32,291 nt of DNA, from positions 1 to 32,291 of the IMG/VR virus record IMGVR_UViG_3300020188_000031; one strand, 5' to 3'. Positions 12,944 through 22,448 of this stretch are shown piece by piece. Origin of the DNA: a virus. The notes under the pieces are model-generated. The model worked only from the letters and a program-made list of their open reading frames with translations. It was not told where the DNA came from and made no database searches. Each line of letters opens with the position of its first letter. Position 1 is the first letter of the stretch. A program made the translations under genes and the position numbers.

Positions 12944-15320
12944 GTGAACACCTTTCTAGCACGCTAAAATCTTTTGCTCCGGAATCAACTTCGTCTAACA
13001 AATCTTTTAGTGCTACAGATCTAGTAATAACATTACCATCAACATCTATATCATCAACAGTAACAAACGCATCTAATACTTTAGGTTCTGCATTTAATTG
13101 TTCACGTATAGCTTTTGTGGCTGCAATCTTTTCTGATGGATTCTCAGGATTAAAGTTATCTAAGTTTCCGTCAAGTTCTTCATCGCCAGTAGATCTCCCC
13201 TTCGTAGTGCTTGAATTGACGATGTCAGTGCCATCTGGTAACCCAGCATAATCTCTTTGTTCAATTCTTCCTCTGACATCTTCGGCGAGTTCTCTTGAGA
13301 CTTTGTCGAAGTTTCTGTTGTTAAGTCGTTTTGCTGCGTTTGTAATTGCTTCTGCAATTTGTCCTGATTGGAACGCATTGTTGTAGATGATTTGCGCGAT
13401 CTTGCCATAAGTCTCATTCCTTTTTAAGTTTTCAAGATTTAAAGATTTGTTTAATGCTTTCATTACATTCCGGTCATTAATAATCAACTGGACTGTTCGT
13501 TCTATTAATCTAGCCTTTTGTTTGTATAGATCATCTGGCAATACATCTTCACCAAATGTCTTCTTAAAATCCATTGTCTTTTTACCACGAGCTAGCACAT
13601 CTCTTACTATCGCTTCTGCTTGAGGTAATGTAGCTGGCTTTTTCTTCTTCAAGATATTTAATGCAATCTCTTGTAAGTTATCATCAGATATTAATCGACC
13701 AATAATCAATCCCTGATCTAATGGAATTTCTCCACCAGAAACACGCACATTAACTTTATCAGATAAGTTAAGTTTATATTGAACATTAGCAATTAATGTA
13801 GATGGTTTAGCTGGCATCTTAGATGCAATGTTAGCCATCTCTTTATATAGATCATCTAACTCTGCTTTAGTAATTGTTCCTTCTGCCAGATTTTTACCAG
13901 CTCCTCTAGCTTTAGCTTGCTCAGGAGTAATGCCATGATGCTCTTTTAATATGATTGCTGGCATCATAAACTTCTGCTTCTTATCTTTTGCTTTCATCTT
14001 TTTAGCTGCAGCTGCTCTTCGATGACCATCAACTACAACTCGAGTACCATCAGCATACTGATAGATCACTGCAGTGTTTGCTTTGCGCGGATCCCATCTA
14101 GATATTTCTAATGGCTTAGGTGCTTTCTTGGTACGTTTAGGTTGAAATAACTCCGGAGCTAAACCTACACTCGAAATATCAACTAGCTCTGTATTGGGTT
14201 GACGTAAATCATAATGAAATGGATTGTCATATGTCCTAGGAATAATAACGCTAGGCTCTGGTAATTGACTAAAGTCACCAGTAATTAACGCATTGTATGC
14301 TTTATTCTGTCGTGCAATGTGACTAATACCAAAGTCAAACTTCACTGGATTTTCTGCATCAATTTCTGTATGCAACTTAAAGTAATTAAACATTACCTCA
14401 GAATCTTTATCAGGATCATATGGCATCCCATTCATCTCTGCACGTTGTCTATCAATCTTTTCTAACGACTTACGTAACTTCTCTGAGATAAACTCAGCTC
14501 CACCTCCAAAAACTAAACCAGCTCCGCCAGCGACACCAACACGAGCCATAAAGTCTTTGTATGTGTAATCTAATCCTAATTCTTTATACCAGTCTTCAAC
14601 TGTAGTTTTCTGGATTACTCCTTCAGCTGCAGCACTGGCGACACCTTCACGTAATGCATTTTTAAACCAACCAGCAGCTGGTCTACGTGTAGCAATAATT
14701 GCAGCAACGTTGACTGGATCTGTTAAAACAGCTCCCATAGTTCCTACAAAGCTACCGACTACCCCAGTACCAGTTGCTTTTCTATATACATCTGATTGTT
14801 CTTGCATTGCTTGGTGTGTCAATTTAATCGCGTCATCTTTTATACGCTGACGATTGAACTCACCAATAACTGACTTTACATCTTCATTTTCTTTAACGTA
14901 GTTTTCAATCTCATTAAACATACGTTCAGCTGCATTTTCTTGTAGTTCATACTTTTGAATGCCAACCATATCTTGTGTTGGATTTTGTTTAGGTTGTATA
15001 TTTGGAGAGAACATTGTAAATGGATCATAGATCATTTGCTGCTCACCCATTGGTGTCATAAATTTAAGATTATCATCCTCAAGGACTCTTGTTCTAACTT
15101 TATCTAACGCATCTTCATGACCGGGAATGTTTTGTATCTCTTCCAGTAAGTTGTTCATTGCACGACTTTGTTGCAATACTTCTGAGTATGTTGTTTCTAA
15201 TGCTTGGTCTAATTTAAAACTAGCGACAAGATTATCCATGAAACCAGTTTCTTCACCACCAAAGGTCTTGGTTTCTCCTTCTCTTAGTCTTCCTGAGTCA
15301 TTAGAGTCAGTGTAAATCAT
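12933..15320 (-). CDS. Internal virion protein with an embedded ParB-like domain, 795 aa
   Basis: The N-terminal ~180 residues are helical and charged. Residues ~185-275 contain Gly/Ala-rich hydrophobic stretches ('GTGVVGSFVGTMGAVLT', 'GVAGGAGLVFGGGAEF'). Residues ~380-480 look like a ParB N-terminal/sulfiredoxin-type fold: a 'DISSVGLAPELFQP' segment, 'ISRWDPRKANTAVIYQYADG' and the hallmark 'VVVDGHRRAAAAKKM' (D431-G-H-R-R435). The C-terminal part is helical. ParB-like domains have been described in ejected 'polyvalent' phage proteins, where they may act on nucleic acids in the new host. Position between the gp15- and gp16-like genes supports an internal core or ejection role. The gene overlaps both neighbours by a few bases. 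Confidence 0.78.
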   Translation of the reverse strand: MIYTDSNDSGRLREGETKTFGGEETGFMDNLVASFKLDQALETTYSEVLQQSRAMNNLLEEIQNIPGHEDALDKVRTRVLEDDNLKFMTPMGEQQMIYDPFTMFSPNIQPKQNPTQDMVGIQKYELQENAAERMFNEIENYVKENEDVKSVIGEFNRQRIKDDAIKLTHQAMQEQSDVYRKATGTGVVGSFVGTMGAVLTDPVNVAAIIATRRPAAGWFKNALREGVASAAAEGVIQKTTVEDWYKELGLDYTYKDFMARVGVAGGAGLVFGGGAEFISEKLRKSLEKIDRQRAEMNGMPYDPDKDSEVMFNYFKLHTEIDAENPVKFDFGISHIARQNKAYNALITGDFSQLPEPSVIIPRTYDNPFHYDLRQPNTELVDISSVGLAPELFQPKRTKKAPKPLEISRWDPRKANTAVIYQYADGTRVVVDGHRRAAAAKKMKAKDKKQKFMMPAIILKEHHGITPEQAKARGAGKNLAEGTITKAELDDLYKEMANIASKMPAKPSTLIANVQYKLNLSDKVNVRVSGGEIPLDQGLIIGRLISDDNLQEIALNILKKKKPATLPQAEAIVRDVLARGKKTMDFKKTFGEDVLPDDLYKQKARLIERTVQLIINDRNVMKALNKSLNLENLKRNETYGKIAQIIYNNAFQSGQIAEAITNAAKRLNNRNFDKVSRELAEDVRGRIEQRDYAGLPDGTDIVNSSTTKGRSTGDEELDGNLDNFNPENPSEKIAATKAIREQLNAEPKVLDAFVTVDDIDVDGNVITRSVALKDLLDEVDSGAKDFSVLERCSRGS

Positions 15321-17779
15321 TTAGCTTTTTTCCTACGTTGCTCTTCTAATTTACGCGCTTTTCTGTCTATCTCATCTTGATTTAATATTGTTCCAGCTGG
15401 CAATGTATCTTTTCCAAGACGGAACTGACCAACTTTTTCCGCAGCTAAACGATCAATAGTTTCTAGATTTAACATGATCTTGTATGTTGGGTCCCAATCA
15501 GGAACATAATAATCACCGTCAATAGAAATATAAGCATGCTTATCTGATTCCATTTCTAACACACTATCTTTGATTCTATTCAAACTAAACTCTTGCTGAG
15601 TAATGCCATCTTGATAAGATTCTAATAATGGTTGATCGATTACAGTATCAGTTACAGACTCAACACCTGTTTCTGGATTATATGTATTGAGATAATATTT
15701 GCCATCAAGTTTAGTAAAAGCTGGTATATAAATATCTTTGCCTACTTTAATTGTCATAGCTTGAACAAAATCATCATAAGTAGCAGCTTCCATCTTGCCT
15801 TCAAATTCATCACGTTTAATACTAGTTGGCAATGCAGTCTTTTGACCATTGTAATCTATCACGCCACCATACACTGTACCATCTTCATCCATTTTGGCGC
15901 CAGATGATATTTCTAATGCCTTCTCATATAAGTCTTTATCAAACTTTGCATTGGTGCCTAACTCTTTATCATATGAACTTAATGTTTCATTTTTAGCTTG
16001 TAATAATCCAACATATATTACATTAGCTCCAGCAATGATATTATCTCTCATGTCTAAATGATTGTCATAAGCTGTGCCAAATTCTTTAGCAAATACACTT
16101 AATGCTTCTTTAGTATAAGGAGTAAATCCTTGCTTCATCGCTTCCATACCGTCTTCATAATATGTTCTAGATGATCCACTTAAATCACGGATAAGCAATT
16201 GTGCAAAATGTCCAATCTCTTTATTTTCTTTTGTAATTTGATTAAACACCTTGTATGCATCATCGCCAGTATTTTCAGCAACAAAGTTAATTAACTCAGT
16301 TCTTTCATCTTTGTTTGCTTTTAAGAACATTTGGTTAAACATCGCTACTTCTTCTTTACTCATGTAATTTGGAACACCAATATTATATTTACCAGAATGT
16401 TTCTTCATTAAGTATGTACGCTCTTTAAAGTCAGTTGCAAACTGTCTAGGATCGCTAAAATCTAATCGCTTATACTCTTTTTCATTACTTAATACAGTTA
16501 ATACTTGATCTTCTTTTAGACCCTTTTCTAAACCATTGCGATAATTCTCTAACAAGCTAATGGTATCTAATTCTTCATTTGTTGCTGTACCATCCTTAAT
16601 TCTATTATTGATATTTGTAATATCATCTTGAAGCTCGGTCATGTTCTTAGTACGATATATCTTTAAGTTCTTTTCAAACTTTAGGAAGTTTTGATATTGA
16701 GCATATTGAGCAGTGTTTGGTCTAATGGTAGATTCTATTTCAGCTTTTAATTGATCACTTAACTCACCGCCTTTACCTAAGATTGTTTCTGCACGTTTTA
16801 AACTTTGCGCAGTAATTAATGATTTAGCTGTAAGATCACTATTTTCGTTAGCTAAAAAACCTTTAAGCAAGCTTGTTAATTTTGCTTCATCGACTGCACT
16901 CTTAGATCTAAAATGATCTGCATCAACACTTTCATCTGATTCCAATGCAGTAAGAACTTCTTTAATGTTCTTGCCAGCATACTTCTTAGCTAATCGAGAT
17001 GCGACAAATGTATCTTCTTGATCATCTAATGTTTCTTCTATTTTATCGACAAGCTTTAATTGCTGACGACTCATGCTTAATGAATTATCAGTTGCAATTT
17101 GAATTTGCACACGCTTAAATTCTTCACGCATTGCAGCAGTTGCATTAGGATGTTGTTCTAAATAGTCACTAAATTTAACCGCAGAGTTTTCAATTGTCTT
17201 TAATGCTTTAATGTAATTCTCATCTTCTTGCCTTTGCTTGATAATTGCATCAGCTTTTAACAATGTACTACGTGCTGACATTGTAGATTGGCTACCATAT
17301 GAATTAGCAATGCTAGGATCAACATTAAGTAAGAATTCAACTTGACCTTGAATAGGCGAACTTAACTCTGTTAATATTTCTTCTGTTGAACTTAATTCAC
17401 CTCGAGTTACTCTATCTAATACGTTGGCTTGATGTTGTTGTAATTCTAAATCTAACTCACCAGATATTTGCTGACCTAATGTTTTTTTCATTGCATTGTT
17501 ATAATCAATGCCGCCAGTTGTATATTGTTCTACTAAATTACCGCCTGTATTTCTTGCGTCTTCAATTTGCTTTTTTGTAATTGGTTTTAAAATGGCATCT
17601 TTAATAGCAGCTTCTTGAGCATATTCTGACGCTACTGCGCCACTAAGCTCACTTACTTTATCTATAAATGTTTTAACACGCTGACTTTTAATCATTGCTT
17701 GACGCAATGGCTCTTGTGTTATGCTGCCACCTTCTTGGAATGTTTGACTGCTAGGTTTATATTCAGGTAAATCTGCCAT
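15317..17779 (-). CDS. Internal virion protein (gp15-position), 820 aa
   Basis: A long, mostly helical and charged protein with no membrane segment and no recognised domain. The C-terminal ~150 residues are richer in beta-type sequence ('VGKDIYIPAFTKLDGKYYLN', 'HAYISIDGDYYVPDWDPTYK') and end in a basic tail ('KARKLEEQRRKKAK'). By place and size it corresponds to T7 gp15, an ejected inner-core protein. It overlaps the gp14-like gene by one base and the ParB-domain gene by 4 nt, so the three internal proteins are made from one coupled transcript. Confidence 0.75.
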   Translation of the reverse strand: MADLPEYKPSSQTFQEGGSITQEPLRQAMIKSQRVKTFIDKVSELSGAVASEYAQEAAIKDAILKPITKKQIEDARNTGGNLVEQYTTGGIDYNNAMKKTLGQQISGELDLELQQHQANVLDRVTRGELSSTEEILTELSSPIQGQVEFLLNVDPSIANSYGSQSTMSARSTLLKADAIIKQRQEDENYIKALKTIENSAVKFSDYLEQHPNATAAMREEFKRVQIQIATDNSLSMSRQQLKLVDKIEETLDDQEDTFVASRLAKKYAGKNIKEVLTALESDESVDADHFRSKSAVDEAKLTSLLKGFLANENSDLTAKSLITAQSLKRAETILGKGGELSDQLKAEIESTIRPNTAQYAQYQNFLKFEKNLKIYRTKNMTELQDDITNINNRIKDGTATNEELDTISLLENYRNGLEKGLKEDQVLTVLSNEKEYKRLDFSDPRQFATDFKERTYLMKKHSGKYNIGVPNYMSKEEVAMFNQMFLKANKDERTELINFVAENTGDDAYKVFNQITKENKEIGHFAQLLIRDLSGSSRTYYEDGMEAMKQGFTPYTKEALSVFAKEFGTAYDNHLDMRDNIIAGANVIYVGLLQAKNETLSSYDKELGTNAKFDKDLYEKALEISSGAKMDEDGTVYGGVIDYNGQKTALPTSIKRDEFEGKMEAATYDDFVQAMTIKVGKDIYIPAFTKLDGKYYLNTYNPETGVESVTDTVIDQPLLESYQDGITQQEFSLNRIKDSVLEMESDKHAYISIDGDYYVPDWDPTYKIMLNLETIDRLAAEKVGQFRLGKDTLPAGTILNQDEIDRKARKLEEQRRKKAK

Positions 17780-18468
17780 TATGATGTCCTTGTTTTCTCA
17801 TACATATATGCTGCATTGCCCACATAAGATAATGCTTCAAACTTAGATCCAGTAATTGCTTCCTCCCTTGCAACGTTTAACATTGCAATATTTGCATCAG
17901 CAAATGTGCTAGATACGTTTTTATTGTATTCATTAGTTGCTAAATCTTTTGCATAATAATCTGCATTCTTTACTTGTCTAAATAATGCTGACCCATCAAA
18001 TGCATTAACTCCGCCAGCATAAGCATTAGCTATAACACTTGAGTTAGCTGTTAGATATTTACGTGTTAAATCATTTGCATTTTTAATAGCATTCAACCGA
18101 GCTACTTGTTTTTTGTTTTCTAGCTCCATTTGTTGAATCTTCATCATTTGATTATTGTATTCACCCATACGTAAAGAGTTATACGCGCCAACTAATTGCG
18201 TACCAACAGATACTGCAGTCATGTATGGTTTGACAGTTTCATATGCTGTCGATGCAGCTCTAAAGGCTGTGCCTAATGAACTAAAGAAACCTCCGCCAGC
18301 CATGCCGCCACCCATACTTGCAGCAGTAGTAAATAAAGATGGTGTTGCAATTGAAGTTAATGCAGACGTACTTAATACACTAGCTCCTGAACTGACTAGT
18401 GCGGCTGACCCCATAGATCCACCGGCAGATACTGCGGCTTGTGTAACTAATGGTGTGGCTGCTCCCAT
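17779..18468 (-). CDS. Internal virion protein (gp14-like), 229 aa
   Basis: The N-terminal ~75 residues are Gly/Ala/Ser-rich and hydrophobic ('GGSMGSAALVSSGASVL', 'AASMGGGMAGGGFFSSLGTA') and are followed by a helical segment with 'NNQMMKIQQMELENKKQVAR' and 'YLTANSSVIANAYAGGVNAF'. This pattern is typical of T7 gp14-type and similar virion-core proteins, which are ejected first and sit in the outer membrane. The gene starts 3 nt after the stop of the tail tube B gene. Confidence 0.8.
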   Translation of the reverse strand: MGAATPLVTQAAVSAGGSMGSAALVSSGASVLSTSALTSIATPSLFTTAASMGGGMAGGGFFSSLGTAFRAASTAYETVKPYMTAVSVGTQLVGAYNSLRMGEYNNQMMKIQQMELENKKQVARLNAIKNANDLTRKYLTANSSVIANAYAGGVNAFDGSALFRQVKNADYYAKDLATNEYNKNVSSTFADANIAMLNVAREEAITGSKFEALSYVGNAAYMYEKTRTS

Positions 18469-18471
18469 CTA

Positions 18472-20445
18472 TTAAACTCCTTGATGAACTGATACTTTAT
18501 ATTCTAAACCTAATAACGTTAGCTTCAATGGTGCATTTTGCGTAACTGTTATTTGCCCTTGATTGTTGTAACCTAGTATACCATGTAGTACCTTAGTTCC
18601 AGTAAAATCAGGCACTGGTGAATTTAAAGCTCCAGCCCCTAATGTACGTATTGGTACTAAGTTACCATTAATAACTATATTCTGTGTTTCATATAATATG
18701 GCATTGACTTCAACGATACGTTTTTTAAATCCTAATCTTGTGCCAGCTCGTATTGCTGGGTCAACTGGCATTGTTTTTATTTCAACACTAATTGGTAACC
18801 CGACTTCAGATGATGCAGTTGGAGGATTGGCAAAAGTCACTGCACTATCTGCTGTTTGATCTTGCTCTACTAATCCATCTGATAATACATTGACTGTCTG
18901 TCCATCTAGATGTGACGCATCTAAACTAGTTGCCGTAGTTCCGGTTACAGCGCTGTCTGTCAATCTCTCATCTTCAAACACTTCAACATAATATTTATCT
19001 GTGCCATTATCGTCTCGTTTAACTACTGTATAGATATCTGTAATATCCACACCAACATCGATATACTCTCCAGCTGTTGTAAACTCTGATGGTGCAATCA
19101 CGTTTTGCAATCTCATTAAAGAAAAGACTGCAATTGATCCATCGTCTTCATTAACAATCAATAACAAATCATTTTCATCTGTAGCTACCGCACGACGCAA
19201 TGCCATACGTTTTGGACCTTTTAATAAATGTCCAGCTAATAATGAGATCTTAGATGTAATGTAAGTCAATTGTGTATCAGAATATGCAATCTCAGATAAT
19301 GCTTTACCCTGTCTTTGTATAAATAAAATACCAGACTCTAATTGCTGTACTCGTATGCCTTCTCTTGATCCGTTACGTGATGTAGAAGATAAAAAGAAAT
19401 CAGTTGGGGTAATTGGGGTTAATCCTTCTTGCGGTACATAGAACTCACCACCTGTTGTAAAGACTTGCAAATCTCTACCACTAATAATATCGACGATAGC
19501 ATTAAAAGTATTAGTATCGAGAGTAGCTTCAACAGCATCATCATCCAATCCTTCCACTGGTTCAAAATCAAAATACAATCCAACTTTAGATCCCCATATA
19601 GTCGATGGTCTTGATTTACTACCGCCGAAAAATAAACGACCTTGATGGAATGTCACTGTTCTAGGATACCCTTTACTAGATGACCACACATCCTCATAAC
19701 CAGTCTCTAATTCCCAATCCGCATTAGCAATAGCAGATGTATCAAAAAATGGAAACTCAACTACTGCATTTACTCTTGTGGTATCAATACGCTCTACAAT
19801 TCTTGCTCGACCTTGTGGCTCTGCATTAACGTATTGACCAACATGAGCTGTTGTCCAAAATCCATGCTGTGTTGTTAAAGTTACCTTACCTGATACATCA
19901 CTAGGTGTTAATGTGCCAGCTGCTGATGTGTTAGCAATAGTTAATGTAAATGCATATTGTGGAATAGAGTCAAACGACACATTAGATATTGTCCATGATG
20001 AATCGTTAGCACCACGAACAATCTTTTTAGGAATCATATCTTCATGCACTACAATTAATGTATCTGCTGATTGTGTATAACACATTGCATCTAATTGAGC
20101 GCTTGCAATCGTTGTAGTAAGATAATCATTACCAGAGCCATTAATATTGGTTATTAAGGCTTTATCTTTAAATACATACATACGATTGTTGGTAAATGCC
20201 AACATATAGCTATCATCTACTGAGAATTCAAAATGTACTAAACGTACACCATTCGCCGGGCTACCACCTAGCTCTGTAATGTATTTAGATCCGGGTCTGC
20301 GTGTTACCCCACCTTGTGGCTGACAAATAACATTACGTGCTGTTTCTAATGCATTTTGATATGCTTTTAAATCTACTCTTGCACGAGCTAAGGGATCAAG
20401 CTCACCTGTAGTAAAGTTCGTTTGTACTGTAACAAACCGTGTCAT
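18472..20445 (-). CDS. Tail tubular protein B (nozzle), T7 gp12-like, 657 aa
   Basis: The N-terminus 'NFTTGELDPLARARVDLKAY' and 'ARNVICQPQGGVTRRPGSKY' is the signature of podovirus tail nozzle proteins of the marine T7-like group, followed by beta-propeller-like sequence ('HGFWTTAHVGQYVNAEP', 'GYPRTVTFHQGRLFFGGSKS', 'FFLSSTSRNGSREGIRVQQL'). It forms the distal tube through which DNA leaves. It directly follows tail tube A (one-base overlap), as in T7. The length is somewhat below that of T7 gp12 (794 aa). Confidence 0.9.
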   Translation of the reverse strand: MTRFVTVQTNFTTGELDPLARARVDLKAYQNALETARNVICQPQGGVTRRPGSKYITELGGSPANGVRLVHFEFSVDDSYMLAFTNNRMYVFKDKALITNINGSGNDYLTTTIASAQLDAMCYTQSADTLIVVHEDMIPKKIVRGANDSSWTISNVSFDSIPQYAFTLTIANTSAAGTLTPSDVSGKVTLTTQHGFWTTAHVGQYVNAEPQGRARIVERIDTTRVNAVVEFPFFDTSAIANADWELETGYEDVWSSSKGYPRTVTFHQGRLFFGGSKSRPSTIWGSKVGLYFDFEPVEGLDDDAVEATLDTNTFNAIVDIISGRDLQVFTTGGEFYVPQEGLTPITPTDFFLSSTSRNGSREGIRVQQLESGILFIQRQGKALSEIAYSDTQLTYITSKISLLAGHLLKGPKRMALRRAVATDENDLLLIVNEDDGSIAVFSLMRLQNVIAPSEFTTAGEYIDVGVDITDIYTVVKRDDNGTDKYYVEVFEDERLTDSAVTGTTATSLDASHLDGQTVNVLSDGLVEQDQTADSAVTFANPPTASSEVGLPISVEIKTMPVDPAIRAGTRLGFKKRIVEVNAILYETQNIVINGNLVPIRTLGAGALNSPVPDFTGTKVLHGILGYNNQGQITVTQNAPLKLTLLGLEYKVSVHQGV

Positions 20446-21059
20446 TAGTACCTCACATTAATTAATGAGAAGTCTTGAATTGCATTTGTTGGTTTACCTT
20501 GACCATCAATATTCATTGCCAATCTCATATAACCACCACGTCCATTCTCTCCCGGTGTGCCTGTTGCAATCTGTCTCCAGTAGTCAGAACGATCTAACTG
20601 GTCAGTAATCGGCATTGCTAAATGCCATGCTAATTGATACTTAAGTAACTGAACAAAATAATGTGGCATTGCATATTCAGGAACATCATATTGATAATCC
20701 ACATATACTTCTTCATAGTCTGTTAATAATTTGCTGCCTAGTAATCGATACTCTCTACGTCGAGGTGCGCCTACCTCATCAGCATCATACACAGCATTTG
20801 GAACTCCTAGCATGTCACTAGGAAGTTGATATTCATACTTATATTCTGTAGTTGGTGTAGTCACTAATCTAGCTAACTGCACTTTTTTAAATGAAAACGA
20901 CCATGGATAGGTCGCAATTGTTTGTCTTTTAATATCCTCATATAAGCTACTACATATGTTTGATTCGTCTGTACCTTCTGTAAAAGACGATATTGGATTT
21001 GCACCTAACATTAATAGTGCATCAGAACATATTTTAATATCGGTATCACCTGTAGCCAT
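20445..21059 (-). CDS. Tail tubular protein A (adaptor), T7 gp11-like, 204 aa
   Basis: The pattern 'DIKICSDALLMLGANPISSF' at the N-terminus, 'TYPWSFSFKKVQLARL' in the middle and 'YEYQLPSDMLGVP' is characteristic of the gp11/gatekeeper family, which forms a ring joining the portal to the nozzle. The length of 204 residues matches the family (about 200). It lies at the head of the tail module, downstream of the hairpin at 21084-21107, and overlaps the tail tube B gene by one base. Confidence 0.92.
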   Translation of the reverse strand: MATGDTDIKICSDALLMLGANPISSFTEGTDESNICSSLYEDIKRQTIATYPWSFSFKKVQLARLVTTPTTEYKYEYQLPSDMLGVPNAVYDADEVGAPRRREYRLLGSKLLTDYEEVYVDYQYDVPEYAMPHYFVQLLKYQLAWHLAMPITDQLDRSDYWRQIATGTPGENGRGGYMRLAMNIDGQGKPTNAIQDFSLINVRY

Positions 21060-21083
21060 CTTATATCCTTTAAATGTGCAAAT

Positions 21084-21107
21084 AGGTAGGCACCGAAGTA
21101 CCTACCT
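21084..21107 (-). terminator. Hairpin with C(UUCG)G loop between head and tail genes
   Basis: On the - strand AGGTAGGTAC pairs with GTGCCTACCT (10 pairs, one G-U) around a UUCG loop, the very stable C(UUCG)G form. It lies between the 93-aa gene and tail tube A. A run of ATTT follows, but there is no strong U-tract, so it may be a weak or partial terminator that sets the ratio of capsid to tail transcripts, or a stabilising 3' end for processed capsid mRNA. Confidence 0.65.
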
Positions 21108-21124
21108 GATCTGCATTAAACAAC

Positions 21125-21406
21125 TTAGTCAGCGTCTGCGACTGATAATGCTGTACCGTCAGATACGTCAACAACACCAGAAGCATTAGAAAGCACAGTA
21201 ACTAATGTAGATGTAGGAACAGAAGCGTCCCATACATGAATTAAGTCACCTACTTTTAATACTGTTGATGCATCGTTGAAGTAACCAGCAGTGTTGATAA
21301 TAGCAATAGTATCAGTACCCGGTGCTGTATAACTCCACATTTGAGGAGCGTTACCAGCTTTAGACTGACCACCGATTGGTTGTAAATTGTCTTTTGTATA
21401 AGCCAT
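21125..21406 (-). CDS. Small head protein downstream of the capsid gene, 93 aa
   Basis: The ATG at 21406 is preceded by AAGGAG. The product is beta-rich, polar and slightly acidic ('MAYTKDNLQPIGGQSKAGNA', 'APGTDTIAIINTAGYFND', 'VLKVGDLIHVWDAS'). Proteins of this kind often follow the major capsid gene in marine podoviruses and are probably capsid decoration or stabilising proteins. The position between capsid and hairpin supports high co-expression with the capsid. The role is inferred. Confidence 0.78.
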   Translation of the reverse strand: MAYTKDNLQPIGGQSKAGNAPQMWSYTAPGTDTIAIINTAGYFNDASTVLKVGDLIHVWDASVPTSTLVTVLSNASGVVDVSDGTALSVADAD

Positions 21407-21421
21407 TAGTTATTCTCCTTA

Positions 21422-22264
21422 TTAAGCTTCACGACATGTGATGTCAACAATACCTTCAGCATCAATCGCTACAGCACCAGCTGAGAACATAGCATTCACT
21501 AAGAATGATGTTTTTTCTGGAACGTAGTTGATTTCTGTTTTAGGACCCATACCTTCTGCATAACCAATTGCATCTTTGTGGAATGCCATAACAGTTCTAT
21601 CATTAGAACCATCAACAGTTAATCCACCTTCAGTTCTGTCACCTAGCACATGGAATTGGAAACCAAGATAAGTATTCAATTCACCAGATACTAAAGCTTT
21701 AACAGTGTTGAAGTCAGAAGATGTTACTGCTGTTTCTGAAAGAAGAGCAGATAAGTTATTAGCATGTAGAACAATGTGACGATCTTGTGGAGGTACATTG
21801 TTAGCATCTAATAGTTTTTTAGCTTCACGTAATTTAGCTACGTTTAAGTTTGAAGCTGCGCCACCAATTGAATTAGCAACTGTCAATGAAGTTGAAGAAC
21901 CTTCTAGTGCATCAATAATTAACTGATCTTGACGACGACCGATAGCATTAGCCACTACTTGCACTAATTCTTGTCTTTCGTCAAAATTAACTTTTTGTTG
22001 CATGAAGATGTCAGAATACTCTGCAGCATTCCAATCTTGCATTGTTGCTGTGACTTGTGAAAAGTCTACATTCAATGGTGTTACGTCTGTTTGTGGTACA
22101 CGTAATGTAGCCACGCCTTTTCCTACTTTAGGAAATTTTGCAGTTGAACCTTCAACGCCGCGTCTTTGTCTAGTAGCACCAACAAGCTCAGCTTTAGCTT
22201 GATAAGCTTGTTTAACCTCGGCATCAAATAAGGTAACAAAAGCATTAGATAATCCAATAGCCAT
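21422..22264 (-). CDS. Major capsid protein, T7 gp10A-like, 280 aa
   Basis: An HK97-fold capsid protein as judged by size, position and sequence: 'VKQAYQAKAELVGATRQRRG', 'PQTDVTPLNVDFSQVTATMQ', 'DIFMQQKVNFDERQELVQVV', 'ANAIGRRQDQLIIDAL', and C-terminal 'TEINYVPEKTSFLVNAMFSA' and 'AVAIDAEGIVDI'. The run 'RQEL...A.AIGRR.D...I.AL' is typical of T7-like/marine podovirus capsids. AAGGAG lies 6-7 nt before ATG 22264. The scaffold gene lies upstream across a structured gap (22265-22448), which is the longest untranslated stretch in the late region. Confidence 0.92.
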   Translation of the reverse strand: MAIGLSNAFVTLFDAEVKQAYQAKAELVGATRQRRGVEGSTAKFPKVGKGVATLRVPQTDVTPLNVDFSQVTATMQDWNAAEYSDIFMQQKVNFDERQELVQVVANAIGRRQDQLIIDALEGSSTSLTVANSIGGAASNLNVAKLREAKKLLDANNVPPQDRHIVLHANNLSALLSETAVTSSDFNTVKALVSGELNTYLGFQFHVLGDRTEGGLTVDGSNDRTVMAFHKDAIGYAEGMGPKTEINYVPEKTSFLVNAMFSAGAVAIDAEGIVDITCREA

Positions 22265-22316
22265 GATTGACTCCTTATTATAATTAATAAAAAATATGTA
22301 TTAATCGTTTTAGTAT

Positions 22317-22437
22317 GCCAGTGAAACTGGGCTAGAACTTGCTATTTACGATAGCCAGTCGACAAGGTTACTTGCGTTAAGGGTTGCTAGAGAAAGCAAT
22401 AAGCCTTAACTCCGTTTTTACTATAGAATCAAGGCTT
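22317..22437 (-). other. Cluster of hairpins in the scaffold-capsid gap
   Basis: Several inverted repeats lie in a row: CCAGT/ACTGG (22318-22322 with 22326-22330), GCTAT/ATAGC (22341-22345 with 22351-22355), CAAG/CTTG (22363-22366 with 22371-22374), and a long two-part stem GTTAAGG/CCTTAAC (22376-22382 with 22404-22410) around TTGCT/AGCAA (22384-22388 with 22395-22399). AAGCCTT (22401-22407) can instead pair with AAGGCTT (22431-22437), so two long stems exclude each other. The capsid ribosome site itself is in a single-stranded AT-rich stretch. This looks like a transcript-processing, stability or attenuation element for high capsid expression. Confidence 0.6.
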
Positions 22438-22448
22438 ATGCAAGTATT

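Noticed and set aside
22277-22282. TATAAT on the - strand just before the capsid gene
   Set aside because: It abuts the AAGGAG ribosome site, so a transcript started from it would begin at or beyond that site; it is more likely an AT-rich unstructured leader than a promoter.
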